Positions 9,822 to 21,040 of a stretch of 64,000 nucleotides of DNA are shown piece by piece. Source of the DNA: Notospermus geniculatus. Its lineage: Eukaryota; Nemertea; Pilidiophora; Heteronemertea; Lineidae. The notes beneath the pieces are model-generated. The model saw nothing but the letters and a program-made list of their open reading frames with translations. It ran no database searches and had not been told where the DNA came from. Each line of letters opens with the position of its first letter. The stretch's first letter is position 1. The position numbers and the translations under genes are program-made. The DNA is taken from positions 1 through 64,000 of the forward strand of contig NMRB01000244.1 of NCBI GenBank assembly GCA_002633025.1. The letters run 5' to 3'.

Positions 9822-12716
9822 TCATTCTAGACTTTCTTTAGCAGGCAGCTCACTTGTTGACGAGCTTGAATCGCTGTCGGGTTTGTTTGATGATGGGGAG
9901 GGTTCTTTGTGTGTATTTGTCTTCACGGTGTTATAGATGGCCATAGCCTGAAATAACAGAACTGAACCAGTTAGAAATAGTTCAAAATAAGTTTGGCTCA
10001 CGGATGCTTTCCTGCAATGAAACTGGCCCTGTGTGTCTCTGCTGACTGTGGATGTAAACATACGATATCCTGATGGATCCTGTCAAGAAAACTGCTCTGA
10101 GAAGTGGGGGAACACCTGACAAGCAATTCAGACCTACCCTACACAATGGGACTTACCTGAGAAACCATAGAACTAACATCCCCTGTATTGGTCGGTAATA
10201 GCACTGTGTTGCCTTCTTTAGCGATGTTCCCAAATGCCTGGATGTATTCCTCTGCAATTCGCAGACTGACAGCATTCTGTCCATTCTGAAAAGAAACACA
10301 GGACACATTTTCTTCATCAGCTGGAGACACTATCAGACACTTCAATGCTTTCATTTTTATGCTGCTTGGATGGCATCAACTTTATTCCTTGCAAAGTAAA
10401 GCTTCAGAGATCTGTTGGTAATAGTTTACAAAACAGAACATCCTCAGCTACCGGTAATGTAATTTGACACTATCAGGTGAAGAAAATGAAAGTATTAATT
10501 CCCAGGAAAACAATTGAAGAAGGAGAAGAGTCAGATAACACTAACAGCATGGAATGAATACTCTGCCTACCTTTTTCCCAATGGCCTCAGCAATCCTCAC
10601 AATCGCCTCGGCCCTCGCTGCTGCTACCCTCTTCAAGGCTTCTGCTTCACCTGAAGAACAACAGGATAGTGTGGACTTCAGAGCCGAGACCAGATTCACT
10701 GTTTCAGAGTCCTGTGAGGTGGTCTTATACAAAATGCAGCAGGAGATAACCAAGTTCCTTATTCATTGATATTATCGACTTACCCGAAGCTGTGTTGACT
10801 TGTTCCATCTGCCATCCCTCAGATGCAAGAATCTTGGCTTGTTTCTTACCCTCTGCTATATTAATATCTGATTCTCGTACCCCTGAAAAAAACAGCACTC
10901 AGCTCATGACACGAACATCTACGACATGATTTGTTCCCAGATGTGGCTTCTTTCCAATCAGACAGGTGAGTAGATAAAACTATGTAGATTGCAGTCGTCA
11001 GGTAACCAGGAATTCCATCTACAACATGTACAAGTCACTGTCAGTAAAAGTTTGAATTTGGCTGGAATAGAAGAAGAATTTACAAAATGTACATGACTGC
11101 CAACATCTGACACCTGCAAATTTCCACCAACACCCACACAGTCTTGCGAGAACACCCCCAACTGACCTTCAGACTCTAAGATACTGGCCCTTTTCTTCCT
11201 CTCTGCTTCCACTTGCATCTGCATAGCTTCTTGGACTCGGCTGGGTAACTTGATATCACCTGAAGGATAATACCTTACATGTCTTAGCTGCTATATCCAC
11301 TTGTTACTGGTGTTAGACGTAACTGGCTGTTGGTGTCTTGAAACAAAACAGGAATCATTTGCATCATATCTTGGGTAGGAAGGGGAGATACCATTGATTC
11401 TTATACTTACGGATTTCATATCTCATGCAGCGAATACCCCAAGATTCCGCTGCTTTATTGATGACATCTGAAAGAAGGAATTAAACACAGTCGTTACAAC
11501 ACTTACTGTTTGCAAGCGGATGAACTCGCCATGGGAAGAAGTCCACCATATGGTTGCTTGTCCTGGGGGGCAGGTGAACAGTTCAACAGGTGAGCCATAC
11601 TGGGATTTACTCTCTGTTGATTTAATCAGCTGCGAACGTCACGACGTAGTGAGTTGTGAGAGAAATGACAACTGAGTTGAAATTCCAGCGACGGCCACAT
11701 TTACTCACCAACGATGGCTATGTTCAGTGAGTCTCTTTCCCTGAATACTGTGTCCAGCAGAATTTTTCCAATTTCAGATCGTAACGTCGTCTGCGCGAGC
11801 TGAGTGATCGCATATTCAGGGTCTTCTACTCCATAACTAGCCTGCAATACAGATACAAAGCCTGAATGGCAAATACATGTATCAGATTAATGTAAGAGAT
11901 TATGTAAGAGACTAGATTTGAATCAAAGGCAAACACCTTACCTTGTATGGGTCAAATACTTTGAGATACAACACTCCATCAAGGTTTAACGTGACATTAT
12001 CTGAAAGGAAAGTGTAAACACATTTACATGTAGCAGGCAAGTACGGTACAGTATCTCAACCATCAATGATAAAAAATGTTGGCAATAGAATTTATTCTGA
12101 ATTCAGAATACAATAGCAATTTGGAAATATCTGTGGAATCTGGAATATCACTTTACCTATTGTAATAGCACTTTGTTGTGGAATATCTATGGCTATTTCC
12201 TTCAGACTCTGGACATATTTTACACTGTCTAAGATAGGAAGTAGGAAATTGAGACCCTAAAATAACAAGTATACAGCCATTATAAAGTTGGACAGGAAAC
12301 TATCCAGGAAATGTCACACTTTTGGAATATGAAAAGGGGCTTCTTGATGACACCCTCAGCAATACCAGGTACTTCGTAATATTTCATGATTTCTGGTTCT
12401 GTTTCTAATAAGTTGATGGATGGATGCGAAAATTTACACAGCATCATTTGGCTAAATCACTAAAACATTCAATTTTAGAGGTAATTTTGTTGCCTGCAGA
12501 AGACACATTTTTTTATTTCAAGCCCAGAATCAGATGACTTCAATAGGCCCTAGGTTTGTTCCTCATCTGGTGACAACATACCGGCTCCAGGGTTCGTTGA
12601 AATCTTCCCATTCTCTCTACAATCCATGCTTCTTGCTGCGGTACAAATAAGATGACTGTGTTGAGGGGGAGACGGGAACGATGTCGGACTTGTTGGATCA
12701 CCTGCTGTGATAACCT
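9822..12716 (-). CDS. STOML2: Stomatin-like protein 2, mitochondrial (SPFH/Band 7), ten exons
   Basis: Exons in gene order: 12716-12582, 12256-12157, 12000-11942, 11841-11709, 11467-11411, 11259-11167, 10882-10784, 10650-10571, 10285-10157, 9947-9822. All junctions are GT-AG and the phases agree throughout, giving 336 residues ending ...LPAKESLE. The product runs NTVILFVPQQEAWIVERMGRF, GLNFLLPILD, VQSLKEIAIDIPQQSAIT, GVEDPEYAITQLAQTTLRSE, SWGIRCMRYEI, EAMQMQVEAERKKRA, then the helical AEGKKQAKILASEG and IAEEYIQAFGNIAKEGNTVLLP, collinear with animal STOML2 (human is about 356 aa). The family is a cardiolipin- and prohibitin-associated inner-membrane scaffold. The basic RLSQQVIQQVRHRSR at the first exon fits a mitochondrial presequence. 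An upstream first exon is likely but unplaced; alternatively a Met at 12761 is in frame through the apparent acceptor. Confidence 0.93.
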
Positions 12717-13249
12717 CTGGATGTAAGAAAGATGAGAAGATTGCAAGTGAGAAATATACACAGCATCAGTTGGCTAAATAACTTTAACATTCAATTTTAG
12801 ATGAAGGTCTAATTTTGTTGCCTGCAGAACACTTTTTTTTATAATGTTTCCACATAGGCCGATCAACTCGGCCTATCTCCTCCATTCACCATTCTCATTT
12901 TCTGATGCAACACAAAACTCAAAACTTAACTTGCATTGCGCAATAATTGCCACTGACTGGTGTCCACATATAGCATAGCCTACCTAGCGCTAGGCCTACA
13001 TGTATGATGTAGCCTAGGCTATTAGGCCTATTGGCCCTATATCATGGCCCAAGGCGCCCTATATCATGGCCCAAGGCAGAAGCCATGTTGTTGTTGTTGC
13101 ATCATCATGAGGCCTACTGTGCATGCAGCATATTTTGTTGTGTTGCACTGCCACTGTTGTGTAGGCCGAGGCTGTGTGTGTGCGCGTGCGCGTGCATCCG
13201 ACCTCAACCTGCAACCTGGGCTGGGCTGGTCTGGGACTGGGTGGGGATC

Positions 13250-13404
13250 CTTACGAAAATGTACCACGTGTAAATGACATTACCACGTGGTAGGCCTAAT
13301 GGGCGAATTTTACACCAAAAATGTGTACTTTTACACATTTTTGGTGTAAATTTCGCCCATTACCACGTGGTAATGTCATTTACACTTGGTACATTTTCGT
13401 AAGC
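13250..13404. repeat. Near-perfect 155-bp palindrome
   Basis: CTTACGAAAATGTACCA at the left end and its near-inverse at the right enclose ACGTGTAAATGACATTACCA, GGGCGAA-TTTACACCAAAAA and their inverses. The centre is TGTGTACTTTTACACA. The arms pair almost completely and would form a cruciform or long hairpin. Confidence 0.75.
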
Positions 13405-13933
13405 AGCTAGGACTTTTCGCCCGATCGAGAAAAACATCCGATTCTGGATGTTACAGCCTGATCAAGCTGTTTTGATGCCCAGGGAGTACACTGAGCATGC
13501 TCAGTGACGGTCACTTCCTGCTGCCATGATGGTTGATGTCTGCTAAATCAGCTGGCCATTTCTTTCATATCTTTACAATCCAATCCCATCCCGATGATTT
13601 TAATGTTGGAATTTGTTAATATTTCAATAACAATTAAATATATATCAAATTGAGCATGATCCCTTGCTTAGTTTGTTAATTTTCAATTCTGAACTTGAGA
13701 ACAAAAATTTTGTTTGAAACAGCATTTTTTATACATAATCTGCCATCTTCACCAAGACTTAGGCCTATGCACTCAGCATGCGCAAATGCACAGTATTTTG
13801 CGCAAATAGAAAAGAAAATTCTCCACCTCCCAATCAGGATGGTTCTGACAGATCAGGTGGTGTGAAAACAGCTTGTTTGGGACAAACAGCCTGATCAGGA
13901 TGTTTTTCCCGATCGGGCGAAAAGTCCTAGCTG
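13405..13933. mobile_element. Element with ~35-bp terminal inverted repeats
   Basis: CAGCTAGGACTTTTCGCCCG at the left is mirrored by CGGGCGAAAAGTCCTAGCTG at the right, and the pairing continues through GAAAAACATCC and GGATGTTTTTC. GTAAG lies immediately outside both ends, a possible 5-bp duplication. The interior has no coding potential that I can see. Confidence 0.6.
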
Positions 13934-14508
13934 GTAAGGGTAGGCTATATCGAGGAGGGGGGGGTCTGGTGTGTGGTGGTTGTCAGCAAAATTTCACATT
14001 CAGGAACTAGGCCTAGGCCTACAGCGAAGTATTGTACAGACTGGTATCGGCAATCAACCACCGTTAACGTATACACAAATTCATGATTTCATATCAGAGT
14101 ATGCACGGTCAAAACCTCAAAATTTCGACACCGGCTCGCAGGTCTCAGTAAGGTGGCCGCCATTTTGATTCAATACCTCCACCTATCGACAGATGGTGGT
14201 ACTAAATTAGCGTGTTCGTTTACTTGCCTGGGCCTCCCCGGAGTAAATTTCTCAGCGACCGTCGCGCATGCTCAATAAAGCCTTATTCACGAACGCTGTT
14301 GGGTGTCACCCGTGTAAGTTTGCACCACGTGATCAGGCAAACTGGCGGCAAGCAATGGCACTGACACACCAGCAGACGACATGGACGACCAGAAGATTCC
14401 AAAACACGAAGTTGTTTGAGTATTAGAGCAATTTCAAACGAATAGTTAGCATGGTTTGTTGCGAACATCATCGCGGCCTCGGCGTGATTCTCCTCAAAAT
14501 TAGTCGAT

Positions 14509-14520
14509 TGCGCATGCGCA
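14509..14520. promoter_or_regulatory. NRF-1-type site TGCGCATGCGCA upstream of STOML2
   Basis: The palindrome TGCGCATGCGCA matches the NRF-1 consensus. NRF-1 commonly drives nuclear genes for mitochondrial proteins, and the nearest gene on the minus strand is STOML2. Similar GCGCATG cores occur at about 13772, 14265 and 14620. The site is seen; its role is inferred. Confidence 0.4.
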
Positions 14521-15560
14521 GTATTGCTGAAGTCGTCAGCCCTTTCCAGTGGTGTTGTAGGAACGTAAACCCACTGGGGACGAGTTTGAGTTCAAATGCG
14601 GTTCGCCTCATCACACCCTGCGCATGAACGAAATAGGTCACACAAAACGTTGCGTTATTGACCAATAATTGGCAGATTGGATGAGATACCGGTAAGTTTA
14701 TAAATAATATCCCTCAAGTTATCCAGCAAATAAGTTTGAACACCTTAACAGGCCAAAATTCTGCCAAAATAGTCCCACGGTCGGTCACGTGGGTTTGTTG
14801 ATAAACAATATGGCTGCCTTGCACTTGTGTCCGAGGTGAAATGTGCCGTCCAGTGGCAGATAAGCAGTTCGCCTCAGGTCGTTCCGAATGCTCGAAACCC
14901 TCCGCTACGTATTGAGGAGCGTTAGCAGGGGGAAGAATTAGTCTGCACGTCGTCTGCTAGAAGGCCGTGGCGATTTGTGCCGTGATATAGGCCTAGGCCT
15001 AGGCCTATATGACGGTACAAATAAGAGATGGCAATAAATAAATCGGATATCGATATCATGATATAGGTAGTACCGTATCGAAGGCCCTAAGCGTTTAGAC
15101 CTAGGCCTAATCCTTCATGCCAGAATTGTGTTTTGTAGCGAAATATCATCCTCACAATGATTTTGTAACTCAGTTCGATGATCTTGGTGCAGATGTCTCT
15201 CGCGTCGCCGGCCGCGAAGTCACTCATTGCACGTGCCGCGAGCATCATTCATTGCAAAAGAGGACAGACATGACAGAGGAGATACGATACTGAGTAGGCC
15301 TAGCTGCTGAGGATTTTAGTGTTTGTTCTGTGGATATTTATGAATGGACAACTCTGAAGTCTTTGCTTTGTTACTGATGTAAGTAGGGACGCTCCGCTTA
15401 AAAATTCTGCTGTTCAAACCATTTTAGGTGGCAATGGGGATGAGCATGCCTCCAACCTCCCTGACCCATGGGCCATATCCATGGCCATGCACGGTTTACT
15501 ACAGTACTCATGCAAGGAGTAGGCCTACCGGTAGTGAGAGTTGTGTGTGTAGGGTGGGAT

Positions 15561-15589
15561 CTTGGAGGAATTATACTAATTCCTCCAAG
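15561..15589. mobile_element. 29-bp micro-palindrome element with 7-bp target duplication
   Basis: CTTGGAGGAATTATA at the left and its inverse at the right (centre CTA) are bordered by GTGGGAT at 15554-15560 and again at 15590-15596. Confidence 0.7.
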
Positions 15590-15630
15590 GTGGGATGTAG
15601 GCCTAGGCATATCCCACTATCCGTGTCAGC

Positions 15631-15788
15631 AGGGCCGTATCAGGGGGGGGGGGGCAGCGGAAGCCTCTCAGGGGGGCAGAAGACCTCTTTTTGCCGTTTT
15701 TTGCCCAAAATCCGCATGAAAATCACGTTTTTTGGTTGGCTCAGGGGGGGCAACTGCCCCCCTCTCGCCCCCTTTAAATACGGCCCTG
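15631..15788. mobile_element. Foldback element with AGGGCCGTAT ends
   Basis: AGGGCCGTAT at the left and ATACGGCCCT at the right enclose two G-runs and a TTTTTTGCC-rich interior. It shares its terminal word with the GGCCGTATTCA foldbacks elsewhere in the window. Confidence 0.5.
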
Positions 15789-15922
15789 GTCAGTCCAAGG
15801 CGGTCTGGGCTCCTATGTCCTGCATTTACATGTAGGCCTAGCCAACTTTCGGAATCGTATAGTGAAAATACGCGTTGATGAAACTATGTAGCCAACTTGT
15901 AGTACGGTACCGGCCGGTAGCC

Positions 15923-15961
15923 CTTGGAGGAATTATACTGACTCAGTATAATTCCTCCAAG
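15923..15961. mobile_element. 39-bp micro-palindrome element
   Basis: CTTGGAGGAATTATACTGA is followed by a near-exact inverse. GGTAGCC lies at 15916-15922 and again at 15967-15973, five bases (GCAAG) beyond the palindrome, so the duplication is present but offset. Confidence 0.6.
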
Positions 15962-16184
15962 GCAAGGGTAGCCTAAATCATAGTGCTGATTGATGGGTAG
16001 ACCCTTCTATCTCATTTCTGGGTCAGGTAGCCTGGTTGGTGGGGTCAGTGCGGCATTGAGTCAAATGGTGCCAGTACTCATAGGGCATGTAGGGGCCTAC
16101 CCAGGGTATAACGGGATGCAATGTCCTACTATCTGGATATTAAAATCACTAGTGAACCCAGCAGAATCACTGGGCCCATATTCA

Positions 16185-16229
16185 AAGTGTGACACTTATA
16201 AGTGTGACACTTATAAGTGTGACACTTAT
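16185..16229. repeat. Three tandem copies of a 15-bp palindromic word
   Basis: AAGTGTGACACTTAT is repeated three times head to tail. Each unit is a palindrome around a central G, followed by a small ATCTTTTG/CAAAAGAT hairpin. Confidence 0.7.
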
Positions 16230-16400
16230 CTTTTGTCCAAAACAAAAGATAAATATCATTAGGGCCTAATATCATTAAGTATGTTATGAATTATGGATCC
16301 TGAAGACAACATTCATGACATTTTTCCTGCTAGTATTACATGTATTATGCTTGCTTTTAGTTTTACAAAGTCAACAGTTGTTCCTTGACCTCAGTTGACA

Positions 16401-17560
16401 TTTTTAGCTCACTGGGGTGAGCTATTACGATGGTGCAGCGTCCGTCGTCCGTCGTCGTCGTCCGTCGTCCGGCGTGGTCCGTTAGCAGGGCACGTTTCGT
16501 AACCGCTAGAGCTATTGATCTGAAACTTGGTACATATATACCCCTAGGTCAGATGACCCACGACACCAAGTTTCGGTCCGATTCGACTCTCAGTTTGGCC
16601 ACCAGGTGGCGGAAACCAAAAACACAAAAAGTGCAATAACTCCTGAACTAATGACTAGATCATCTCCAAATTTTTATCATAGGTGTAGCTAATAAGGATA
16701 CATAACATATATAACGGGTTTTTGATTTGACCTACTTTTCAAGGTCACAGAGGTCAAAGTTCGACAAAAGTGACGAACCTGCCACAGTTTGTCATTATTT
16801 CACCGAGCAACTTCATATCTTGCATAAACATGCATTGGAGGGGTACCTTAAAAAATACCAAGTTTCGGCCCGATTGGACATCCAATATGGCCGCCAGGTG
16901 GCGTAACCTGAAAATCAAGTAAGTGCTATTACTCAGGAACGGCTTGACGCAGAGTGCTCAAATTTGATATTTACCTCCATCTAGATGACCTTTACATGCA
17001 TGTCAAATTTCGGCCTGATTTGACTTCAAACATGGCCACCAGGTGGCGTAACCCAAAAATCATCAAAGTGCTGTAACTCAGGAACGCCTTAACCCAAAGC
17101 GCTCCAATGTGCTATGTGGCCCCCTGCAGATGACCTTTATGTCCATGTGAAGTTTCGGCCCGATCGGACATCCAATATGGCCGCCAGGTGGCGTAACCCG
17201 AAAATCATCAAAGTGCTGTAACTCAGGAACGACTTGACCCAAAGCGCTCCAATGTGCTATGTGGTCCCCTGCAGATGACCTTTATGTGCATGTGAAGTTT
17301 CGGCCCGATCGGACATCCAATATGGCCGCCAGGTGGCGTAACCCGAAAATCATCAAAGTGCTGTAACTCAGGAACGACTTGACCCAAAGCGCTCCAATGT
17401 GCTATGTGGTCCCCTGCAGATGACCTTTATGTGCATGTGAAGTTTCGGCCCGATCGGACATCCAATATGGCCGCCAGGTGGCATAACCCAAAAATCATCA
17501 AAGTCTTTTCTGGGAATGACTTTACTCAGATTGCTCATAACTGATGTGTACCTCCCTCTG
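16401..17560. repeat. 145-bp tandem repeat array
   Basis: The word TTTGGCC/ATGGCC(A/G)CCAGGTGGC recurs at about 16596, 16887, 17032, 17177, 17322 and 17467, at multiples of 145 bp. The last units are almost identical and include TTTCGGCCCGATCGGACATC and CTGTAACTCAGGAACG. The left edge has an AGCTCACTGGGGTGAGCT palindrome and a GTCCGTCGTC microsatellite. I see no coding function. Confidence 0.8.
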
Positions 17561-17781
17561 TCATTAGACTATTATGTCCAACCCAGTGAGCACATGGTCC
17601 ATGGACCATTTCATTTGATGTTAAGTGGTAATTATTGTGTTGGTAAGAGTGACCATTGACTTTTCACACTTTTGGTGGTCAGAACTATTCGGAGTTTAGT
17701 TCAAAGTAAATGGGTTGTTCACAGTTTGCCCTCCGAAATCCTGACCAAATTTTGGCCTTCGCACATCCCCTGGGGGTTTGT

Positions 17782-17861
17782 CATCCTCCCACAGCAGGGG
17801 TTTTTACCTCGCTCCTCTTAGTGTATGAAGAAGGAGACCAAAGCCCTGCTGTGGGAGGATG
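17782..17861. mobile_element. Small foldback element
   Basis: CATCCTCCCACAGCAGGG and CCCTGCTGTGGGAGGATG are exact inverses separated by about 45 bases. GGGGGTTTGT lies outside both ends. Confidence 0.6.
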
Positions 17862-18069
17862 GGGGTTTGTATCAGATCTAGTTGCTATTTTTGTCGAGGG
17901 CTTTTAGAATGAGAAGCTTAAAACTGCCCTTAAATGATCTCTCTTTTAATGTTCAACAAATGTGATGTCCATGTGGGTGGTAAGGTAAAGGGCAAGGGGA
18001 GACAATGTGAGCAGTAGTGCTGCCATCTGCCAGTGGTGTGACGAACTAATATGCAGTCCTTAGGGTCAA

Positions 18070-18205
18070 TGGCCAGTATTCATAAAAGTTAGCAATGCTT
18101 ATATACTTAAGATTTGCACAGCGAAGTCCAGTGTAAATGTACAGCAAAACTTCCCGGCAAAACTTGAAGTAAAAGCGTTTGCTAGCTTTTAAGAATATCA
18201 GCCAA
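18070..18205. mobile_element. Foldback element, second copy of the 3406-3526 type
   Basis: The ends TGGCCAGTATTCATAA and AAGAATATCAGCCA, and the internal GCACAGCGA and TTGAAGTAAAAGC, match the element at 3406-3526. Confidence 0.6.
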
Positions 18206-18616
18206 TGTGTCATGATTCTTTGAAGAATGATCATCACCTCTGCCACCCCATGACTTTTTGGAGCATGATATCATGGTATCCGGTAGATGAATACACAGTT
18301 TTTCATTTCAAAACAACCAATTGATCCTCAATTGACATTCCCATTCCGTTTTGTTAGATTTAGGCCAGCATATAGGCCGAGTGGGAGTGGGACAAAAAAC
18401 TAGAGCACACTCTTTTAAACTGAGTTGTGCACATTTTTCAGAGCCTATAGTTTGTATTGATATTTAGTACTAATCATTATTATCAATCACAGGAATGGTA
18501 ATGATCTGTAGGCCTTGTTTTATGACCTGCTTCTATTCACTGTTTAGAAGGTCTAATGTTTTCTGGCATTAACACTTTGAAAACACTTTATGGTTTTCTG
18601 ACCCATTGACAGACAG

Positions 18617-18983
18617 TTAACACTTTCCTCCTAAATCCTAGAGCAAACATGTTATTGGATAATATCAGAGATGGACTTTGTTCAACCTGGTTCATATCTT
18701 GCACGACTTCAGACTGGTTTTACTGTGACGGGTCACATGTGAGCCGCTCCACCAAAAGCAGGCACTTTTCGCAAGTGATCATCATTGGTCATCAGTTTAC
18801 TCAACTATTATCACTGCTGTCCTGTACTATTACCTGCAGAGACATACATTTCGACAAGCGACAAGCACCTACTTTTGGCAAAGTGGGCTATCCCGTATGT
18901 CCCCTCTCCTGATCCTTCTCTCTCCTCTTCAAGTAAATTCTCTGAGGTGGACACTCATTCCTGACACTTTCTCTCACGCTGAA
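18617..18983. repeat. 370-bp direct repeat, copy 1 (copy 2 at 19071-19442)
   Basis: From TTAACACTTTCCTCCTAAAT to CTTTCTCTCACGCTGAA the two copies are nearly identical. Copy 2 has a small insertion before GTGAGCCGCTCC. Shorter pieces of the same family (ATCATTGGTCATCAGTTTAC, CACTGCTGTCC, CAGAGACATACATTTC) recur near 38105-38200 and 52378-52490. Confidence 0.8.
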
Positions 18984-19070
18984 TCTTCACTATAGGTACC
19001 TGTGGGCCAAAAATCAAGGAATTCTAGGGGGGGTCACTCCAGAAGTGTCCCATTCTCTCAGAATATGGCT

Positions 19071-19442
19071 CTTAACACTTTCCTCCTAAATCCTAGAGCA
19101 AACATGTTATTGGATAATATCAGAGATGGACTTTGTTCAACCTGGTTCATATCTTGCACGACTTCAGACTGGTTTTGCTGTGACGGGTCACATAGCCTAT
19201 GTGAGCCGCTCCACCAAAAGCAGGCACTTTTCGCAAGTGATCATCATTGGTCATCAGTTTACTCAACTATGATCACTGCTGTCCTGTACTATTACCTGCA
19301 GAGACATACATTTCGACAAGCGACAAGCACCTACTTTTGGCAAAGTGGGCTCACGTATGTCCCCTCTCCTGATCCTTCTCTCTCCTCTTGAAGTAAATTC
19401 TCTGAGGTGGACACTCATTCCTGACACTTTCTCTCACGCTGA
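19071..19442. repeat. 370-bp direct repeat, copy 2
   Basis: Second copy of the 18617-18983 unit, about 454 bp downstream in the same orientation. Confidence 0.8.
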
Positions 19443-19888
19443 AGTAGGCCTAGTTTTCTTATGGCTGAATAGAAATAAGCTACCGTAAGTAAGGGCATTT
19501 AGGAGTGCATAACCCTAATAGGCCTAATTCTTTGGGAAGGCTTTCCTTGGCCCTTACGGTTCATGCTCAACTCTAGTATTCACGATCAGAGTGTATTTTG
19601 TGACCAACCTGTGGCGAATGGGCTGGTATGTTGTATTTGACAGATAAGCTTTCCTGTTTCTGTAGGCGTACATAACTATGTGATCACATCAAGCAGTAGG
19701 CCTACCTTGACCTAAACTTGGCCTTCATCAAATTTCTCTGTAAGTGTCCTCGCGCCCGGTTATTTCCGCATTCATTTTGTGTTTTTATGAGTTCAAGGTA
19801 TACCACTAATTACATACATGTGTTTCATGATGGTTTGTATTGTGGTGGCATTATTGGATGCTCGGTTCAAAGAATAGGGACCCCCCAA

Positions 19889-19907
19889 CCCACCAGGTGG
19901 CGCTATG
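19889..19907 (+). promoter_or_regulatory. CTCF-like motif upstream of the PDZ gene
   Basis: CCCACCAGGTGGCGCTATG closely matches the core CTCF consensus (CCACCAGGGGGCGCTA). It lies about 340 bp before the first coding ATG of the PDZ gene. The site is seen; binding is inferred. Confidence 0.3.
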
Positions 19908-20186
19908 AACATATGACTCGTTAGATGGAGGGGGGGGGGTGCATGGTGGACTGTTACACTGGCATTGGAAAGAGATTGCATAATAATGGATGGTCACTGT
20001 TTCAACTACATTTGTTACCCTCACTATTCCATTCGAACTTCGCCCTCTCCTTGTAATTATATAACGGTTGGGTTCTCATTTGTTACCATGGCAACCAGGG
20101 AGGACTTCAAACAGCTTCGGTAACTTGGAAACCATTCGTTTCAGTGTCTGTGGTTTTTACATTTTCAGATATCTTTTACCCTTGTC

Positions 20187-20243
20187 ATGTCTAGAGAACT
20201 GACACTGCCTGCAGGGAGAGAAAGGCGGTCATGTTTCCAATAA
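20187..20243 (+). other. Upstream ORF overlapping the PDZ gene start codon
   Basis: An 18-codon frame opens at ATG 20187 and ends at TAA 20241-20243, overlapping the main ATG at 20231 in another frame. It follows an apparent acceptor (ATTTTCAG) ending at about 20168. Overlapping uORFs usually lower initiation at the main start. No evidence of translation is available here. Confidence 0.35.
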
Positions 20244-21040
20244 AGAAAGCCCCAGGACCACCTGCACCAGGTGACGGTGGAATATTGACGTCATCAAATA
20301 GCAACAAGACACAGGACCAAAACGAGCGAGGAAGTCATTCTAAGAAAGGGATATCACTGAGGAAACTGTCCATTAAGAAGGGCAGCTCAGTAGAGCGGTT
20401 TTATAATGCGGCCCCTGAAGATAGGGGGCGGGGTTTGCAGCAGAACGTTTTCAAAGTTCCACTGCGACTTTCTCGAAAAAAAACTGAAGGACTACAGAGA
20501 GCTGCGCAAAAAAGGTTGAGCTCTTCTGCTCCAGCGATACCGGATGAGGTCAATCAAGGTCAAGGTGAAGGTTGTGTCCTTGGCAACGGGCAGTCACTGG
20601 TCTCTAGGGATGCTGCTCATAACAACAAATCCTCTGCTGTGCATTCAACTATTGCTGCATCTTTGTTAAATACAACTAAGCAAAAGAATGGAGTGTTTGA
20701 GTTTGGTGCCCACGGTAACGGTATCTCTCCTAGTCGATCATCTGAATCCAAGAAATCTCTACCATCAGCAGATACAGTTACACCTCTTTTACGCGGTGCT
20801 CGCAGCCCGGCACCTGTTGCTGCGAAGAGACTCCGCCATCTCAGCCCAGTGCCGATCAATCGAAAGATTAACGCAGGATTAAATAATGGTGCCCTCATGA
20901 AATGGTCAAGGGCAGAGGTTGATGGGTCTGTTTCACCACCATCGATTCCCAAACGAGTGGATACTTCGCCTCGTCCATGGTCCCCGATCAAGAAGCCCGG
21001 TACTTGGGACAAGAACAAACAAAAGGAGCCTAAAGTCAAG
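20231..21040 (+). CDS. PDZD2: PDZ gene, first coding exon (basic Ser/Pro-rich N-terminus)
   Basis: 270 residues starting [17 protein letters not shown]. It is rich in Lys, Arg, Ser and Pro ([35 protein letters not shown]) and has no domain. Several SP sites could be kinase targets. The donor AAG/GTCAGT at 21040-21046 is repeated twice more just downstream. Confidence 0.85.

Larger units (their letters stand above)
12717..20186. other. Intergenic region between STOML2 and the PDZ gene, repeat-rich, probable promoters inside
   Basis: I see no supported coding exon. It contains AGGCCT clusters, a 22-bp direct tandem near 13033-13075, the foldbacks, micro-palindromes, the 145-bp tandem array and the 370-bp duplication listed separately. 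A CpG-richer patch at about 15180-15250, followed by a GTAAGT at about 15377, could be a non-coding first exon of the PDZ gene. That is only a guess. Confidence 0.4.

Noticed and set aside
14283-14471. Minus-strand frame considered as STOML2 exon 1
   Set aside because: A phase-0 donor (CTG/GTGTGT) is possible, but the site is weak and the peptide is not a convincing presequence.
16401-17560. Tandem array considered as a CRISPR array
   Set aside because: Units are 145 bp with no unique spacers, in a eukaryotic nuclear context.
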